A stretch of DNA of 64,000 nt, taken from Actinoplanes octamycinicus. Lineage in GTDB: Bacteria > Actinomycetota > Actinomycetes > Mycobacteriales > Micromonosporaceae. Below are positions 35,446-43,844 of the stretch, one piece after another; positions within the stretch are counted from its first letter, which is position 1; each line of letters opens with the position of its first letter. The position numbers and the translations under genes were made by a program. Location of the stretch: contig NZ_JACHNB010000001.1 of NCBI RefSeq assembly GCF_014205225.1, positions 7,607,501 to 7,671,500 of the forward strand. Reading direction: 5' to 3'. The notes beneath the pieces were generated by a model. It worked only from the letters and a program-made list of their open reading frames with translations, did no database searches and was not told the origin of the DNA.

Positions 35446-36663
35446 TCAGAACGGCGGCCCGTCGTCCGCCTGCTGCCCGGTCGACGCGTCCCGCCTACGC
35501 CACTGTTCGTCGTCCGCGAACTGGTGCAGCAGGATCCGGACCCACGGATCGGTTTCGGTCGCCATCATCGCCCACAGGTGCGGGGCGAACTGGTCCTCTC
35601 CGTTCGCCGCGAAGACCGCATGCGCCCGGACGAGCCGGTCCTCGTCACCGAGCAGGGACGTGACCACGGCGTCCGGAACTTCGCCGGTGACACGCCAGCC
35701 CAGCAGACGGGTCGCCAATCGCCGACGCTCGACGTCCGGTTGGGTCAGCTCCGGCAGCAGGTCCTCGGCCGTGAGCGCGCCCAGCAACTCCAAGGTCTCC
35801 AGCCCGGCGACGCCGGTCCTCCTGATCAGTTCGACGACCTCCTGCCTCCTCGGCTCCGGAAGCCGGTTGTGCCGCACCAGAGCGCCCGCCAGCTCGGCCC
35901 GAACCGAAAGATCGCGCTCGCTGTCCAGCGCCACCTCGATCGCGGCCCACACCTTCGTGCCGGTAACCGGCCGCCTGAGCAGCGATCGCATCGCGTGCGA
36001 GCGCCGCTCCGCCGACGGATCGCCGGCCAGGACCTCGAGAAGGCCGGCTTCCTCCAGCGGCGTCGGCATGGCCGCGACCCGGACACCGGACTGGCCGACC
36101 TCGGATCCTGCGAGCGTCTCGTCCAGCCAGCGCTCGTACCAGGCGAGGAAGTCGGCGTCCGCAACCATCGCGGGCGCGTTGCTTCTCGTCGGAAGGCCAC
36201 CGCTGTCGAGGTTGAACATCCGCCCACGGGCCGGGCCCGTGATCGTCATGTGGGTGACCAGTGAGCAGCCGTGACCGGCGACGTTCAGCGTGCCGGGTAG
36301 GAACACGCTCTCCGGTCCCCACGGGTCCTCGTACCGGATCACCCAGTCGCACTCGTAGTCCCGACCCGGCAGATAAGGGCTGGGCCGGGTCAGATGACCC
36401 GGCCGACAACCGCCACAGGCCTTTTCCAACGGCGTCAGACCGTATCCCGGTCCCGCGCCGCCGTTTCCCAGCTCGACGAGAAAGCGGCGGTAGGCGACCG
36501 GCAGCTCGACCTCGTGCCGCTCCTCGAACTCGACCACGACACTCTCCGGCAGGCGTGGCCCGAGCCGGAAACCGTGGTTGCCCGCTCCGAAAGCCGTCGC
36601 CGCCACCGGCGAATCCCGCGCAGTCTCCAGTTTCCTGCCGATCCGAGCCAGCTGATCGTCCAC
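35446..36663 (-). CDS. SMI1/KNR4 (SUKH) protein with HEAT-like C-terminus
   Basis: 405 residues. N-terminal SUKH domain (about 25-180): LPESVVVEFEERHEVELP, YRRFLVELGNGGAGPGYGL, CSLVTHMTITGPARG, and FLAWYERWLDETL. The C-terminal half carries HEAT-like helical pairs (AMRSLLRRPVTG, RAELAGALVRH, ATRLLGWRVTGEVPDAVV). SUKH proteins are frequent immunity proteins against polymorphic toxins but also have housekeeping forms; no toxin gene is next to it. GTG 36663 has TAGGTT 6 nt upstream, so it is probably leaderless. Confidence 0.85.
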   Translation of the reverse strand: MDDQLARIGRKLETARDSPVAATAFGAGNHGFRLGPRLPESVVVEFEERHEVELPVAYRRFLVELGNGGAGPGYGLTPLEKACGGCRPGHLTRPSPYLPGRDYECDWVIRYEDPWGPESVFLPGTLNVAGHGCSLVTHMTITGPARGRMFNLDSGGLPTRSNAPAMVADADFLAWYERWLDETLAGSEVGQSGVRVAAMPTPLEEAGLLEVLAGDPSAERRSHAMRSLLRRPVTGTKVWAAIEVALDSERDLSVRAELAGALVRHNRLPEPRRQEVVELIRRTGVAGLETLELLGALTAEDLLPELTQPDVERRRLATRLLGWRVTGEVPDAVVTSLLGDEDRLVRAHAVFAANGEDQFAPHLWAMMATETDPWVRILLHQFADDEQWRRRDASTGQQADDGPPF

Positions 36664-36669
36664 GCCAGA

Positions 36670-36675
36670 AACCTA
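36670..36675 (-). promoter_or_regulatory. leaderless -10 box (SUKH gene)
   Basis: On the minus strand TAGGTT, 6 nt, then GTG 36663; no ribosome-binding sequence. Confidence 0.5.
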
Positions 36676-36703
36676 GAGGCGGGGTGTGACAGAAAGGCGA
36701 GGC

Positions 36704-37570
36704 TCAGAGGTGCTCGGTGATGTGGGTGACGATGGCGTGGCGGCCGGCCCGCGCCTCGGGCACCGGCAGCAGCGGATAGACGTGCAGCGCGCCGGGCTCC
36801 TCGTGATAGGTCAGCGCGACCCCCGGCGGCATCGCGGACCGCAGGGCACGGCAGTCGGCCAGGGTGATGTCCCGGGTGCCGACCAGCAGCTGCACCGGCG
36901 GCAGCGCGGACAGGTCACCGTGCAGCGGGCTGATCCGCGGGTCCTTCAGGTCCAGCCCGTTCGCCCAGGCCGCCGCCATCGGGTGCAGGCCGGGCCGGAC
37001 CAGCCACGGGTCGAAGGGCTGGATCGCGTCGATCTCCGGGTTGTCCATGGCCAGGTCCAGCCAGGGCGCCAGCAGGGTGAGCCCGCTGACCTCACCGACG
37101 GCTTGCGTCACCGCCAGCGCCAGGCCGCCACCAGCCGAGTCCCCGGCCAGATAACAGCGCCGCCCGCCGGCGATGACCCCCGCCACCACCTTGGAGACGA
37201 AGTCGAGGGCTTCCAGGCCGTCGTGCGCCGGCGCCAGCCCGTAGATCGGTACGTGCACGTCACACCCGGTACGCGCGGCGATCTCCCCGATCAGCGACCA
37301 GTGCTCCCCGACGATCTCGCTGACGTAGGCACCCCCGTGCAGGTAGATCACCACGGTCGGGCTCGGCGCCGCCCCGGCCCGCACCACGTGCACGTCGAAC
37401 CCGTGCTCCCGCGAGCTGGTCACCCGGAACCGTTTCGTCAGCCGGGCCGGCGGCGCGGACGGCCCCTTCGGCTTGGCCAGGATGCGACGGCCGGCGGCCT
37501 CGGTCGCGAACTTCCGGCGGTACGCCAACCGGGTGAACAGTCCCACGCCCCGCATCTGCCAACTCGACAT
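36704..37570 (-). CDS. alpha/beta hydrolase (HSL-family esterase)
   Basis: About 288-residue esterase of the hormone-sensitive-lipase family: oxyanion motif YLHGGAYVSE, nucleophile elbow GDSAGGGLAL, a C-terminal aspartate in the RDITLADC region and the histidine in GALHVYPLLP. The N-terminal segment FTRLAYRRKFATEAAG is basic. ATG 37570 is preferred, with an in-frame ATG at 37606. It acts on acyl esters, perhaps lipids or xenobiotics, and runs alone between the SUKH gene and the ngc operon. Confidence 0.87.
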   Translation of the reverse strand: MSSWQMRGVGLFTRLAYRRKFATEAAGRRILAKPKGPSAPPARLTKRFRVTSSREHGFDVHVVRAGAAPSPTVVIYLHGGAYVSEIVGEHWSLIGEIAARTGCDVHVPIYGLAPAHDGLEALDFVSKVVAGVIAGGRRCYLAGDSAGGGLALAVTQAVGEVSGLTLLAPWLDLAMDNPEIDAIQPFDPWLVRPGLHPMAAAWANGLDLKDPRISPLHGDLSALPPVQLLVGTRDITLADCRALRSAMPPGVALTYHEEPGALHVYPLLPVPEARAGRHAIVTHITEHL

Positions 37571-37660
37571 CGGTCGAGGCTGCCATCCCGGCCCGCCGGT
37601 GATCAAGTACCCGAACGGTCAGCGGCAGCCGTACCCGGGTGCCCGGTCCCGATCAAGCAC

Positions 37661-37698
37661 CTGCGCCCTCGTCCGCACGGTCGCGGACGAGGGCGCAG
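37661..37698 (-). terminator. terminator hairpin of the rpiR-ngcEFG operon
   Basis: A perfect 16-bp stem (37661-37676 with 37683-37698; arm begins CTGCGCCCTC) with a 6-nt loop, 18 nt beyond the ngcG stop. Strong enough to end the operon transcript. Confidence 0.75.
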
Positions 37699-37716
37699 AT
37701 GTCTCGCTCAGTCGCG

Positions 37717-38619
37717 TTACTTCACCGCGCCGGCGGTGAGGCCGGCCTGGATCTGCCGCTGGAAGATCGCGTAGACGACGATCATCGGGAGGATGGAGAG
37801 GGTGAGCGCGGCGAACAGGGTGGACCATTCGGCGTGGTAACCGGCCTGGGTGCTGATGTTCGCGATGCCCTGGGTGAGGACCCACTTGGAGTCGGCGCCG
37901 GCGCCTTGCATGATCACGACGGGGAGCAGGTACTGGTTCCACTGCCCGACGATGTTGAAGATGGTGATGCTGATCAGCCCGGACTTCGCCATCGGCATCA
38001 TGATCTGGAAGAACCGGCGCAGGTGCCCGGCCCCGTCGACCAGGGCAGCCTCGTCGATCTCGTGGGGCAGCGTCTTGAAGAACGCGGCCAGGAAGAACAC
38101 GGTGAACGACAGCGAGTAGGCGATGTAGACCAGGATCAGCCCGGTGAACGTGTTCAGCAGCCCGAGGCTCTGCACGATCCCGAACAGCGGCGCGAGGGCC
38201 ATGAAGGTCGGGAAGGCCAGGCCGGAGACGAACAGGTAGTAGATCGCCCGGTTGCCGGGGAACTTGTAGCGGGCCAGGACGTAGGCGGCCATCGAGCCGA
38301 GCAGCATGGTCCCGGCGGTGCTGATCGCGACCACGAACACGCTGTTGAGGAAGTACTGCCCGATGTGGGCCTCGCTCCACGCGTCGGTGTAGGTGGTGAA
38401 CGAGAACGTCTCCGGCAACGCGAACGGCTTGCCCAGGAAGATCTCGGTGTTGTTCTTGAACGACGCCAGGACCACCCAGATCAGCGGCCCGGCCGTGGCG
38501 AGAGCCCAGAGGAACAGGGCGACGTGCGCGACGCCGTTGAGCGGGTTGAGCCGTCGCTGCTTGTCGGTGGCCGGGGCGGTCTTGGTGGCCGCGGCGCGAG
38601 TGGTGGCTACGTCAGTCAT
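37717..38619 (-). CDS. ngcG: sugar ABC transporter permease NgcG-like
   Basis: 300-residue inner-membrane permease (MalG/LacG type) with six helices and the EAA loop LPHEIDEAALVDGAGHLRRFF that contacts the ATPase; the C-terminus ends RQIQAGLTAGAVK, typical of this subfamily. ATG 38619 is preferred because GGAG lies 6 nt upstream; ATG 38625 touches that sequence. Third transporter gene of the operon. No ATPase gene follows, as in other actinomycete sugar importers that share one MsiK-like ATPase. Confidence 0.88.
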   Translation of the reverse strand: MTDVATTRAAATKTAPATDKQRRLNPLNGVAHVALFLWALATAGPLIWVVLASFKNNTEIFLGKPFALPETFSFTTYTDAWSEAHIGQYFLNSVFVVAISTAGTMLLGSMAAYVLARYKFPGNRAIYYLFVSGLAFPTFMALAPLFGIVQSLGLLNTFTGLILVYIAYSLSFTVFFLAAFFKTLPHEIDEAALVDGAGHLRRFFQIMMPMAKSGLISITIFNIVGQWNQYLLPVVIMQGAGADSKWVLTQGIANISTQAGYHAEWSTLFAALTLSILPMIVVYAIFQRQIQAGLTAGAVK

Positions 38620-38630
38620 CGTCATCTCCG

Positions 38631-39524
38631 TCAGGCCTGTACCGCGTCGCGGCGGGTGACCCGCAGGGTCAGCGCGGCGAACGTCAGGGTCAGGAAGAAC
38701 AGCACCACGCCGAGCGCGGACGCGTAACCGGCCTGCGAGTTCTGGAACGCGTTCAAATAGATCTGCATGCTCAGCACCTGGGTACTGTTGTTCGGCCCGC
38801 CGTGGTTCACCGACATGATGTTGACCAGCGCGAACGCGTCGAACGCCGCGATACCCAGATACACCCACGCCACCTGCAGCGTGTCCCACAACAACGGCAG
38901 CGTGATCCGGAAGAACAAGGTGATCTTCGTGGCCCCGTCCAACGCGGCAGCCTCGTAGATCTCCTCGGCGATCGACCCCATCCCGGCGGAGAACAACACC
39001 ACGTAGAACCCGACCGCCTGCCACACCAGAACCACCAGGATGCAGGTCAACGCCCACCGTTCGTCGGCCAGGAACAGCCACGGCGTCCACGACTGCGGCA
39101 ACAACCCGTTGATCATCCCGGACTTGTCCGACCCGAACACCCGCCCGAAGATCACCGCCACGATCGCCAGAGCCAGCAACTGCGGGAAGAAGAAGATCAC
39201 CCGATACACCTTCGAACCCCACACCCCGCCGGCCTTCTTGCCACCGGAGTTCAGCAGGAACGCGAAGAACAACGCCAGGGCGATCGTCACGATCGGCATC
39301 AGGATCAGCAGATACAGGTTGTGCCGCAACGCGATCCAGAACACCGGGTCGTCCCACAACTTCTGGAAGTTCTCCAGCCCGATGTAGCTGAACCCGCCGT
39401 ACCCCGACCAGTCGGTCAGCGACAACTGGAACATCTGCAAATACGCGCCGACCACAAACACCAGATAGAGCGCCAGCGGCACGACAAGGAAACCGATGAT
39501 GAAGGGATACTTGCCGTGCCGCAT
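38631..39524 (-). CDS. ngcF: sugar ABC transporter permease NgcF-like
   Basis: 297-residue MalF-type permease with six predicted helices and the EAA loop IAEEIYEAAALDGATKITLFF. The first helix is IIGFLVVPLALYLVFVVGAYL. It partners NgcG and receives N-acetylglucosamine or diacetylchitobiose from NgcE by analogy with the Streptomyces system. It follows ngcE by 32 bp and precedes ngcG by 11 bp. Confidence 0.88.
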   Translation of the reverse strand: MRHGKYPFIIGFLVVPLALYLVFVVGAYLQMFQLSLTDWSGYGGFSYIGLENFQKLWDDPVFWIALRHNLYLLILMPIVTIALALFFAFLLNSGGKKAGGVWGSKVYRVIFFFPQLLALAIVAVIFGRVFGSDKSGMINGLLPQSWTPWLFLADERWALTCILVVLVWQAVGFYVVLFSAGMGSIAEEIYEAAALDGATKITLFFRITLPLLWDTLQVAWVYLGIAAFDAFALVNIMSVNHGGPNNSTQVLSMQIYLNAFQNSQAGYASALGVVLFFLTLTFAALTLRVTRRDAVQA

Positions 39525-39556
39525 GACGCCTACCTATCTCTTACCGACGAATAACT

Positions 39557-40993
39557 TCAGGAGCGGGTGAACTTGGTGATCGACGAGTCCTTGGCCACCG
39601 CCTGCGACGCGGCCTCCATGGTGTCGCAGAACTTCTGCGCGTCGCCGCCCTTGAAGAACAGCTGGTTCGCGGCCTCCCGCGAAGCGTCGTCGAGCTTCTT
39701 GTACCAGGTGTCGAACAGGTACCCCATGAACACGTCCTGACCGGCCTTGCTCAACGCGTCATTCGCCGAGGTCAGACCGGGGCTGATCGTCACCCCGTCG
39801 GCCGCACCCGCGACCACGGTCAGCGACTTGGTCAGCTTCGTGAACTCCAGCGCCGCTTCCTTCGACAGCATCGTGCGCAGGTATTCCTTACCACCCTGCG
39901 GGTTCTTGCTCTTGGCCGCCGCGAAGTAGATCTCCCCGGCCGCCGCGTTGATCGCCGTCGCCGGCAGCTTGTCCGACGCGGTCACGCTCGGGAACGCCAT
40001 CATCGCGTACTCGAACCCCGCCGGCGTGCTGGCGGCCTGCTCGTTCTCCAGCCACGACCCACACGGGTAGAACGCGACCTTGTCCTGGTTCTGCTGCAGC
40101 TGCACCTCAGTGTGCTTCAGGCCCAGGTGCGACGGGTTCGCGAACTTCTTACCCACCTCACCCCACGCCGCCGCGGCCTGCTTGACCGCCTCGTTCGTCC
40201 ACGCACCCGGCTTCAGGTTGTCGATGTCCTTGAGCACCTGCTCGGTACCGATCTTCGCCGCACTGGTCATGATCGCCCGGACCATGTAATACGACGCGTT
40301 CGCCCCCGCGTACGAGAACGGCGTGATCCCCGCCGCCTTGATCTTCTCCAACAGCGCCGTGAAATCCGCCCACGTGGTCGGAATCGTCCACTTGTTCTTG
40401 TCGAACAGCTTCTTGTTGTACCAAAGCCCGAACACCGTGAACGAGTAGTTCACCGCGAACGGCTTGCCGTCGTACGTGCCCTGCTGCACCGCACCCGGCA
40501 CCAGGGTCTCCGCCACCGTCTTACCGGCGATGTCCAGCGACGGCGCCGCGAACAGGTCGGACAGGTCAGCAGCCTGACCCGCCTTCACGATCGCGCCGAA
40601 GTCCATCAGGTCCGAGCCGGAGTTGTTGATCATGTCCGGGGCCGAGCCCGAGTTCAGCCGCGGCTTGATCGTGGTGGCGACCTGCTGGGTGGCCGAGTAG
40701 GTGACCTTCGAGTCCGGCCACTTCTTGTTGTAGAGCGGAGTGTCGACATCGGTGGCGTACTTGGTGCCGAGACCACCATCGAAGATCACGATCTCGATGC
40801 CGGCCTTCGGGTCGATACCCAGCGGGTTGTCGGCGGACTTCTCGCCGGTCGCCTGCTTGGTGTCGTCACTGTTGTCGTCCGAGCCGGCACACGCGCTCAG
40901 GAAGCTGACACCGGGGGCGGCGACCAGGCCGACCGCGGCAGCGCGGCGCAGCAGGGTACGACGGTCGAGCTCGGACTGCGTTATCTCAGACAT
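39557..40993 (-). CDS. ngcE: N-acetylglucosamine/chitobiose-binding lipoprotein NgcE-like
   Basis: 478-residue family 1 sugar-binding lipoprotein. The N-terminus carries a twin-arginine-like motif (LDRRTLLRRAAAVG) and lipobox LSAC (Cys near 35), so export may be by Tat. Mature sequence features typical of NgcE: NPLGIDPKAGIEIVIF, NSGSDLMDFGAIV, FTVFGLWYNKKLFD, PGAWTNEAV, and FYPCGSWLENE. It captures chitin-derived amino sugars outside the cell. AAAGGA lies 6-7 nt before ATG 40993. Confidence 0.9.
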   Translation of the reverse strand: MSEITQSELDRRTLLRRAAAVGLVAAPGVSFLSACAGSDDNSDDTKQATGEKSADNPLGIDPKAGIEIVIFDGGLGTKYATDVDTPLYNKKWPDSKVTYSATQQVATTIKPRLNSGSAPDMINNSGSDLMDFGAIVKAGQAADLSDLFAAPSLDIAGKTVAETLVPGAVQQGTYDGKPFAVNYSFTVFGLWYNKKLFDKNKWTIPTTWADFTALLEKIKAAGITPFSYAGANASYYMVRAIMTSAAKIGTEQVLKDIDNLKPGAWTNEAVKQAAAAWGEVGKKFANPSHLGLKHTEVQLQQNQDKVAFYPCGSWLENEQAASTPAGFEYAMMAFPSVTASDKLPATAINAAAGEIYFAAAKSKNPQGGKEYLRTMLSKEAALEFTKLTKSLTVVAGAADGVTISPGLTSANDALSKAGQDVFMGYLFDTWYKKLDDASREAANQLFFKGGDAQKFCDTMEAASQAVAKDSSITKFTRS

Positions 40994-41042
40994 CGGTGTC
41001 CTTTCAGAAGGGTGGGCGATAAGAGGGCTGAGTTGCGGTTGG

Positions 41043-42050
41043 CTAGGGTGCGCTGCCCTTCGCCGCTTTGTGTCCCTGCACTGCCTGGGCGGTGCGCTGG
41101 AAGGCGGCGTGGGAGCGTTCGTGGGTGCGCTGGGCGACCGCGACGTAGACCAGGTCGCAGACGACCAGTTGCGGGTGCCGGGCGGAGAGCGCGTCCGGGC
41201 GGAAGGTGGTCGCCTGGGTCGCGGTGAGCAGCACGATGTCGGCGAGCTCGGCCAGCGGCGAGCGCGGGAAGCTGGTGAGCGCGATGGTGGTGGCGCCCCG
41301 GCTGCTCGCCTCGGCGAGCAGCTCGATCGTCTCGCCGGTCTCGCCGCTGTGCGAGATGCCCAGCGCCACGTCGCCCGGCTTGGACAGGGCGGCGCTGGCC
41401 AGGCCGTTGTGCGTGTCGGTCCAGGCCCAGCACGGGATGCCGATGCGGTGCAGGCTGAACTGCATCTCCTCGCCGACCAGCGCGCTGCCGCTGGCGCCGA
41501 AGATGTTCACCCGGCGGGCACCGGCGATCGCTCCGGCAGCCCGCTCCACCTCGGCCAGGTCGAGGAGGTTCGCGGTGTCGTGCATGGCCTGGGTGTCGGC
41601 CGCCATGATCTGGCCGAGCACGCGCTCCAGCGGGTCGTTCGGCTGGATCTCCCGGCCGATGTCGACGGTCCAGCCGGCCGAGCGGGCCCGGCCGGTCTCG
41701 GCGGCGATGCCCAGGCGCAGGTCGGCGTACCCGTCGAAGCCCATCGCGCGGCAGAACCGGGTCACCGTGGCCGGTGAGGTGCCGCTGCGCTCGGCCAGCT
41801 CGACGATGGTCGCCCGGGAGGCAGCCGCCGGGTCGGCGATCACCTGCTCGGCGACCCGCTTCAGCGCGCCGGTGAACTCCGGCAGCAGCGTACGCAGCCG
41901 GACCAGCACGCCGTCCGCCGACGAGTGCTCGATGCCCATGGTGCTGAGGAGGCTCATAGTCGTCCCGTTGTTGCCTGCGGTGTCCTGATCGCGAACCACC
42001 GTGTCGGCGACCGCAGTCGACGCGGTGCCGTCCATCTCTGGCTCAGCCAT
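41043..42050 (-). CDS. MurR/RpiR-family regulator (HTH plus SIS domain)
   Basis: 335 residues: an N-terminal extension of about 45, the RpiR helix-turn-helix (TIVELAERSGTSPATVTRFCRAMGF), and a C-terminal SIS phosphosugar-binding domain (RVNIFGASGSALVGEE; GISHSGETGETIELL). It is first in line with ngcEFG, 49 bp upstream of ngcE on the same strand, so it probably senses an amino-sugar phosphate and controls the importer. AAGGGG precedes ATG 42050. Confidence 0.9.
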   Translation of the reverse strand: MAEPEMDGTASTAVADTVVRDQDTAGNNGTTMSLLSTMGIEHSSADGVLVRLRTLLPEFTGALKRVAEQVIADPAAASRATIVELAERSGTSPATVTRFCRAMGFDGYADLRLGIAAETGRARSAGWTVDIGREIQPNDPLERVLGQIMAADTQAMHDTANLLDLAEVERAAGAIAGARRVNIFGASGSALVGEEMQFSLHRIGIPCWAWTDTHNGLASAALSKPGDVALGISHSGETGETIELLAEASSRGATTIALTSFPRSPLAELADIVLLTATQATTFRPDALSARHPQLVVCDLVYVAVAQRTHERSHAAFQRTAQAVQGHKAAKGSAP

Positions 42051-42086
42051 CAGACACCCCTTCAGGACTGAGTGTTAACTGTCGCG

Positions 42087-42100
42087 GTAAAAGTTCTTAC
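42087..42100. promoter_or_regulatory. inverted repeat upstream of rpiR
   Basis: GTAA-n6-TTAC, a 14-bp AT-rich dyad 37 bp before the rpiR start, within an unusually AT-rich stretch. It is a candidate autoregulatory site; a half-preserved GAGCGCTC palindrome lies further upstream at 42167-42174. Confidence 0.4.
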
Positions 42101-42512
42101 TGACGGCCCCTACCTGTCAAGACTGCGGGCGAAATTTTCAAACCGTTATCTGATCTCAGGGCGGCAGAGCGCTCCCAGGAGCGTCAGTTCGCCGTAGTTT
42201 GTCACGAATTACCGGCTCACCGGACGACTCACGGTGGTATGCGGCTGCTCCGGCCGGTTTGCCCGGTGACCTGCGTCTCGCCGTCGTCCTCGGGTGGCCC
42301 CGCCCTGACCCGCCGACTCACGAGATCAACCGGTAACCCGGGAAACGATCGAGAAAAGAATTCTTTTCCAACCCGAGACCGACCCTGTCTTCCGTACGCC
42401 ACCGAGCTCCCACTCGCGCCGTCCGCTGCGCCGCGCGCGGCCCGGCGTACCGGAAGCGGGTGTGGGTCTTTCCGGGGGTGCGGGCGGGGCGGCGGGCTGC
42501 CAGACTTCCGGC
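42101..42512. other. 412-bp stretch without a supported gene
   Basis: I see no credible coding region here. It holds the upstream region of rpiR, the palindrome GAGCGCTC (42167-42174), and a 16-bp perfect palindrome at 42353-42368. Open frames crossing it are GC-driven and lack homology-like features. Confidence 0.6.
42353..42368. promoter_or_regulatory. AT-rich 16-bp perfect palindrome
   Basis: GAAAAGAATTCTTTTC is a perfect dyad and stands out in this GC-rich DNA. It is 145 bp upstream of the small Tat-lipoprotein gene and may be a regulator site. Without a T-tract context on either strand it is not a clear terminator. Confidence 0.5.
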
Positions 42513-42674
42513 ATGGAGGACGTGACGCGGGTTCCTGAGGACGAGGCGAGCGCGATCGGGCGGCGGGGCTTCGGGCGGATGTTGCTGGCCGCCGGAGCCG
42601 CGGTGACGCTGCCGCTGCTGGCCGGCTGTCCGGGCGGCGGAGATGACGACGACGACGGCGATGACGACGACTGA
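42513..42674 (+). CDS. tiny Tat-type lipoprotein with Asp/Gly tail
   Basis: 53-residue product. It begins MEDVTRVPEDE, has a twin-arginine-like motif (GRRGFGRMLL) and a hydrophobic stretch ending in lipobox LAGC (Cys 40), and after that cysteine only a short tail of Gly and Asp (PGGGDDDDDGDDDD). If made, it is a lipid-anchored, strongly acidic mini-peptide at the cell surface. No ribosome-binding sequence is obvious. It lies beside a decayed radical SAM gene; a link between them is speculation. Confidence 0.6.
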   Translation: MEDVTRVPEDEASAIGRRGFGRMLLAAGAAVTLPLLAGCPGGGDDDDDGDDDD

Positions 42675-42711
42675 GGCGCCCGGGGCTGAGGCTGATTCCG
42701 ACAGCGCATAG

Positions 42712-42868
42712 CCCCGGGCCGGGCATCGGCACCCCGCGCGGAGATCGGGCGGGCCCGGCAGCCGCCGCCGACGGTGCGGAACTCGCAGGCGCGGCAGCGG
42801 AGGGGATCCGGGTCGCGAAGGGCGGTGAAGATCGCGCGGTTCCGCGCCAGGCCGGGCCGAAAGACCCG
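42712..42868 (-). pseudogene. radical SAM/SPASM C-terminal remnant
   Basis: On the minus strand a frame of about 50 codons reads NRAIFTALRDPDPLRCRAC followed by EFRTVGGGCRARP, closely resembling the C-terminal SPASM end of actinobacterial radical SAM proteins (usually TALRDPDRL..C..CEFR..CGG.RARA). One expected cysteine is replaced, the rest of the protein is absent, and the stop of the neighbouring gene at 42886 cuts it off upstream. It is therefore a relic, not a gene. Confidence 0.55.
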
Positions 42869-42885
42869 GCGCCGCGGAATGGCGT

Positions 42886-43296
42886 TCAGGCGATCGCGAC
42901 GGTCCAATTCTCGCCGCTGTCGGTGCCACTGCACGGATTGAAGAGGTGCTGCCCGCTGACGCACACCCGGAAAGTGACGGTCCGCCCCGTACCGAAATGG
43001 TGGTGGAATGTGGCCGGGGTGCCTGCCCCGGTGGCGCCCCAATGGGTGCCGGTCTGCACCGACCCGTCCACCCGGACGTACCGGTAGTTCAGGTAGGGCC
43101 GATCGGCGGCGACCCGGCCGACCAGCGTGAAAGCGTCGTCACCGGCGTCGAAGCGCGCCTCGGCGAGCAGGGTGCTGTCCGGGTCGTAGACCTGGGCCGT
43201 GGCCGAGACCTCGGACGGTGACAAACCCGCGGGAACCGGGGACGGGGAAAATCCCACCGTCGCCACGATCGCGGTGAGCGGAACCAAGCTGTTCAT
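42886..43296 (-). CDS. hypothetical secreted protein
   Basis: 136 residues. A short hydrophobic N-terminus (NSLVPLTAIVATVGF) suggests export. The rest is beta-rich with an immunoglobulin-like pattern (TAQVYDPDSTLLAEARF; FTLVGRVAADRPYLNYRYV) and two cysteines near the C-terminus (FRVCVSGQHLFNPCSG). Family not recognised. ATG 43296 has GGAGG at a good distance. Confidence 0.7.
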   Translation of the reverse strand: MNSLVPLTAIVATVGFSPSPVPAGLSPSEVSATAQVYDPDSTLLAEARFDAGDDAFTLVGRVAADRPYLNYRYVRVDGSVQTGTHWGATGAGTPATFHHHFGTGRTVTFRVCVSGQHLFNPCSGTDSGENWTVAIA

Positions 43297-43435
43297 TGCT
43301 ACCTCCGCTGGACGGGCCGACACGACACGGCAGTTCTGCCAGGTCGTCCCAAACCAGAGGTGTCATTCGCTTACCCGCGAGTAGATCGAGGAAAACCCGA
43401 AAGACGCTCACCAATTGCGCGGAATACCGGACCGG

Positions 43436-43756
43436 TCACCGACCACCGGGCAGCCCGAGCCGGACCGCGAGCAGTTCGACCGCCTCCTTCGCCTCGGCCA
43501 GGCCGGCGCCGGTCACGTCGCGGTACTCCTTGATCGCGGCGATCTTGCGGCCGGCCAGCAGCTCGGTCACCACCGTCGGATACTCCGGCTCCGGGGCGGC
43601 CACGCCGAGATGGTCCATCACCAGGCTCAGGTTGCGCTCGATGACGGCCAAGCGCAGCTCGGCGGCCCGCCACCGGGACTCGAAGCGGCGCGGGAGAGTC
43701 AGCGTGGTGAGGACGGCCACGCCGCCGATCACCAGAACAGCCCAGGTGTAGTCCAT
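43436..43756 (-). CDS. small membrane protein with ribosomal L7/L12-like C-terminal domain
   Basis: 106 residues: N-terminal helix (WAVLVIGGVAVLTTLTL), a charged linker, and a C-terminal segment GRKIAAIKEYRDVTGAGLAEAKEAVE that matches the L7/L12 C-terminal domain, the surface that recruits translation factors. Stand-alone membrane-anchored copies of this domain occur in actinomycetes; their role is unknown. ATG 43756. Confidence 0.82.
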   Translation of the reverse strand: MDYTWAVLVIGGVAVLTTLTLPRRFESRWRAAELRLAVIERNLSLVMDHLGVAAPEPEYPTVVTELLAGRKIAAIKEYRDVTGAGLAEAKEAVELLAVRLGLPGGR

Positions 43757-43844
43757 GGCGCGATCGAAGCATCCGGGCTCAACCCGGCGGGCGGCCGAGG
43801 TCCCCGGGCAGGGAGCAGGTCGGCAGCACCGGGGAGGAGCACTC

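Noticed and set aside
42101..43042. Continuous gene joining the radical SAM-like segment to flanking frames
   Set aside because: The SPASM-like similarity is limited to about 50 codons; the rest of the frame is unrelated sequence antisense or out of frame to other genes.
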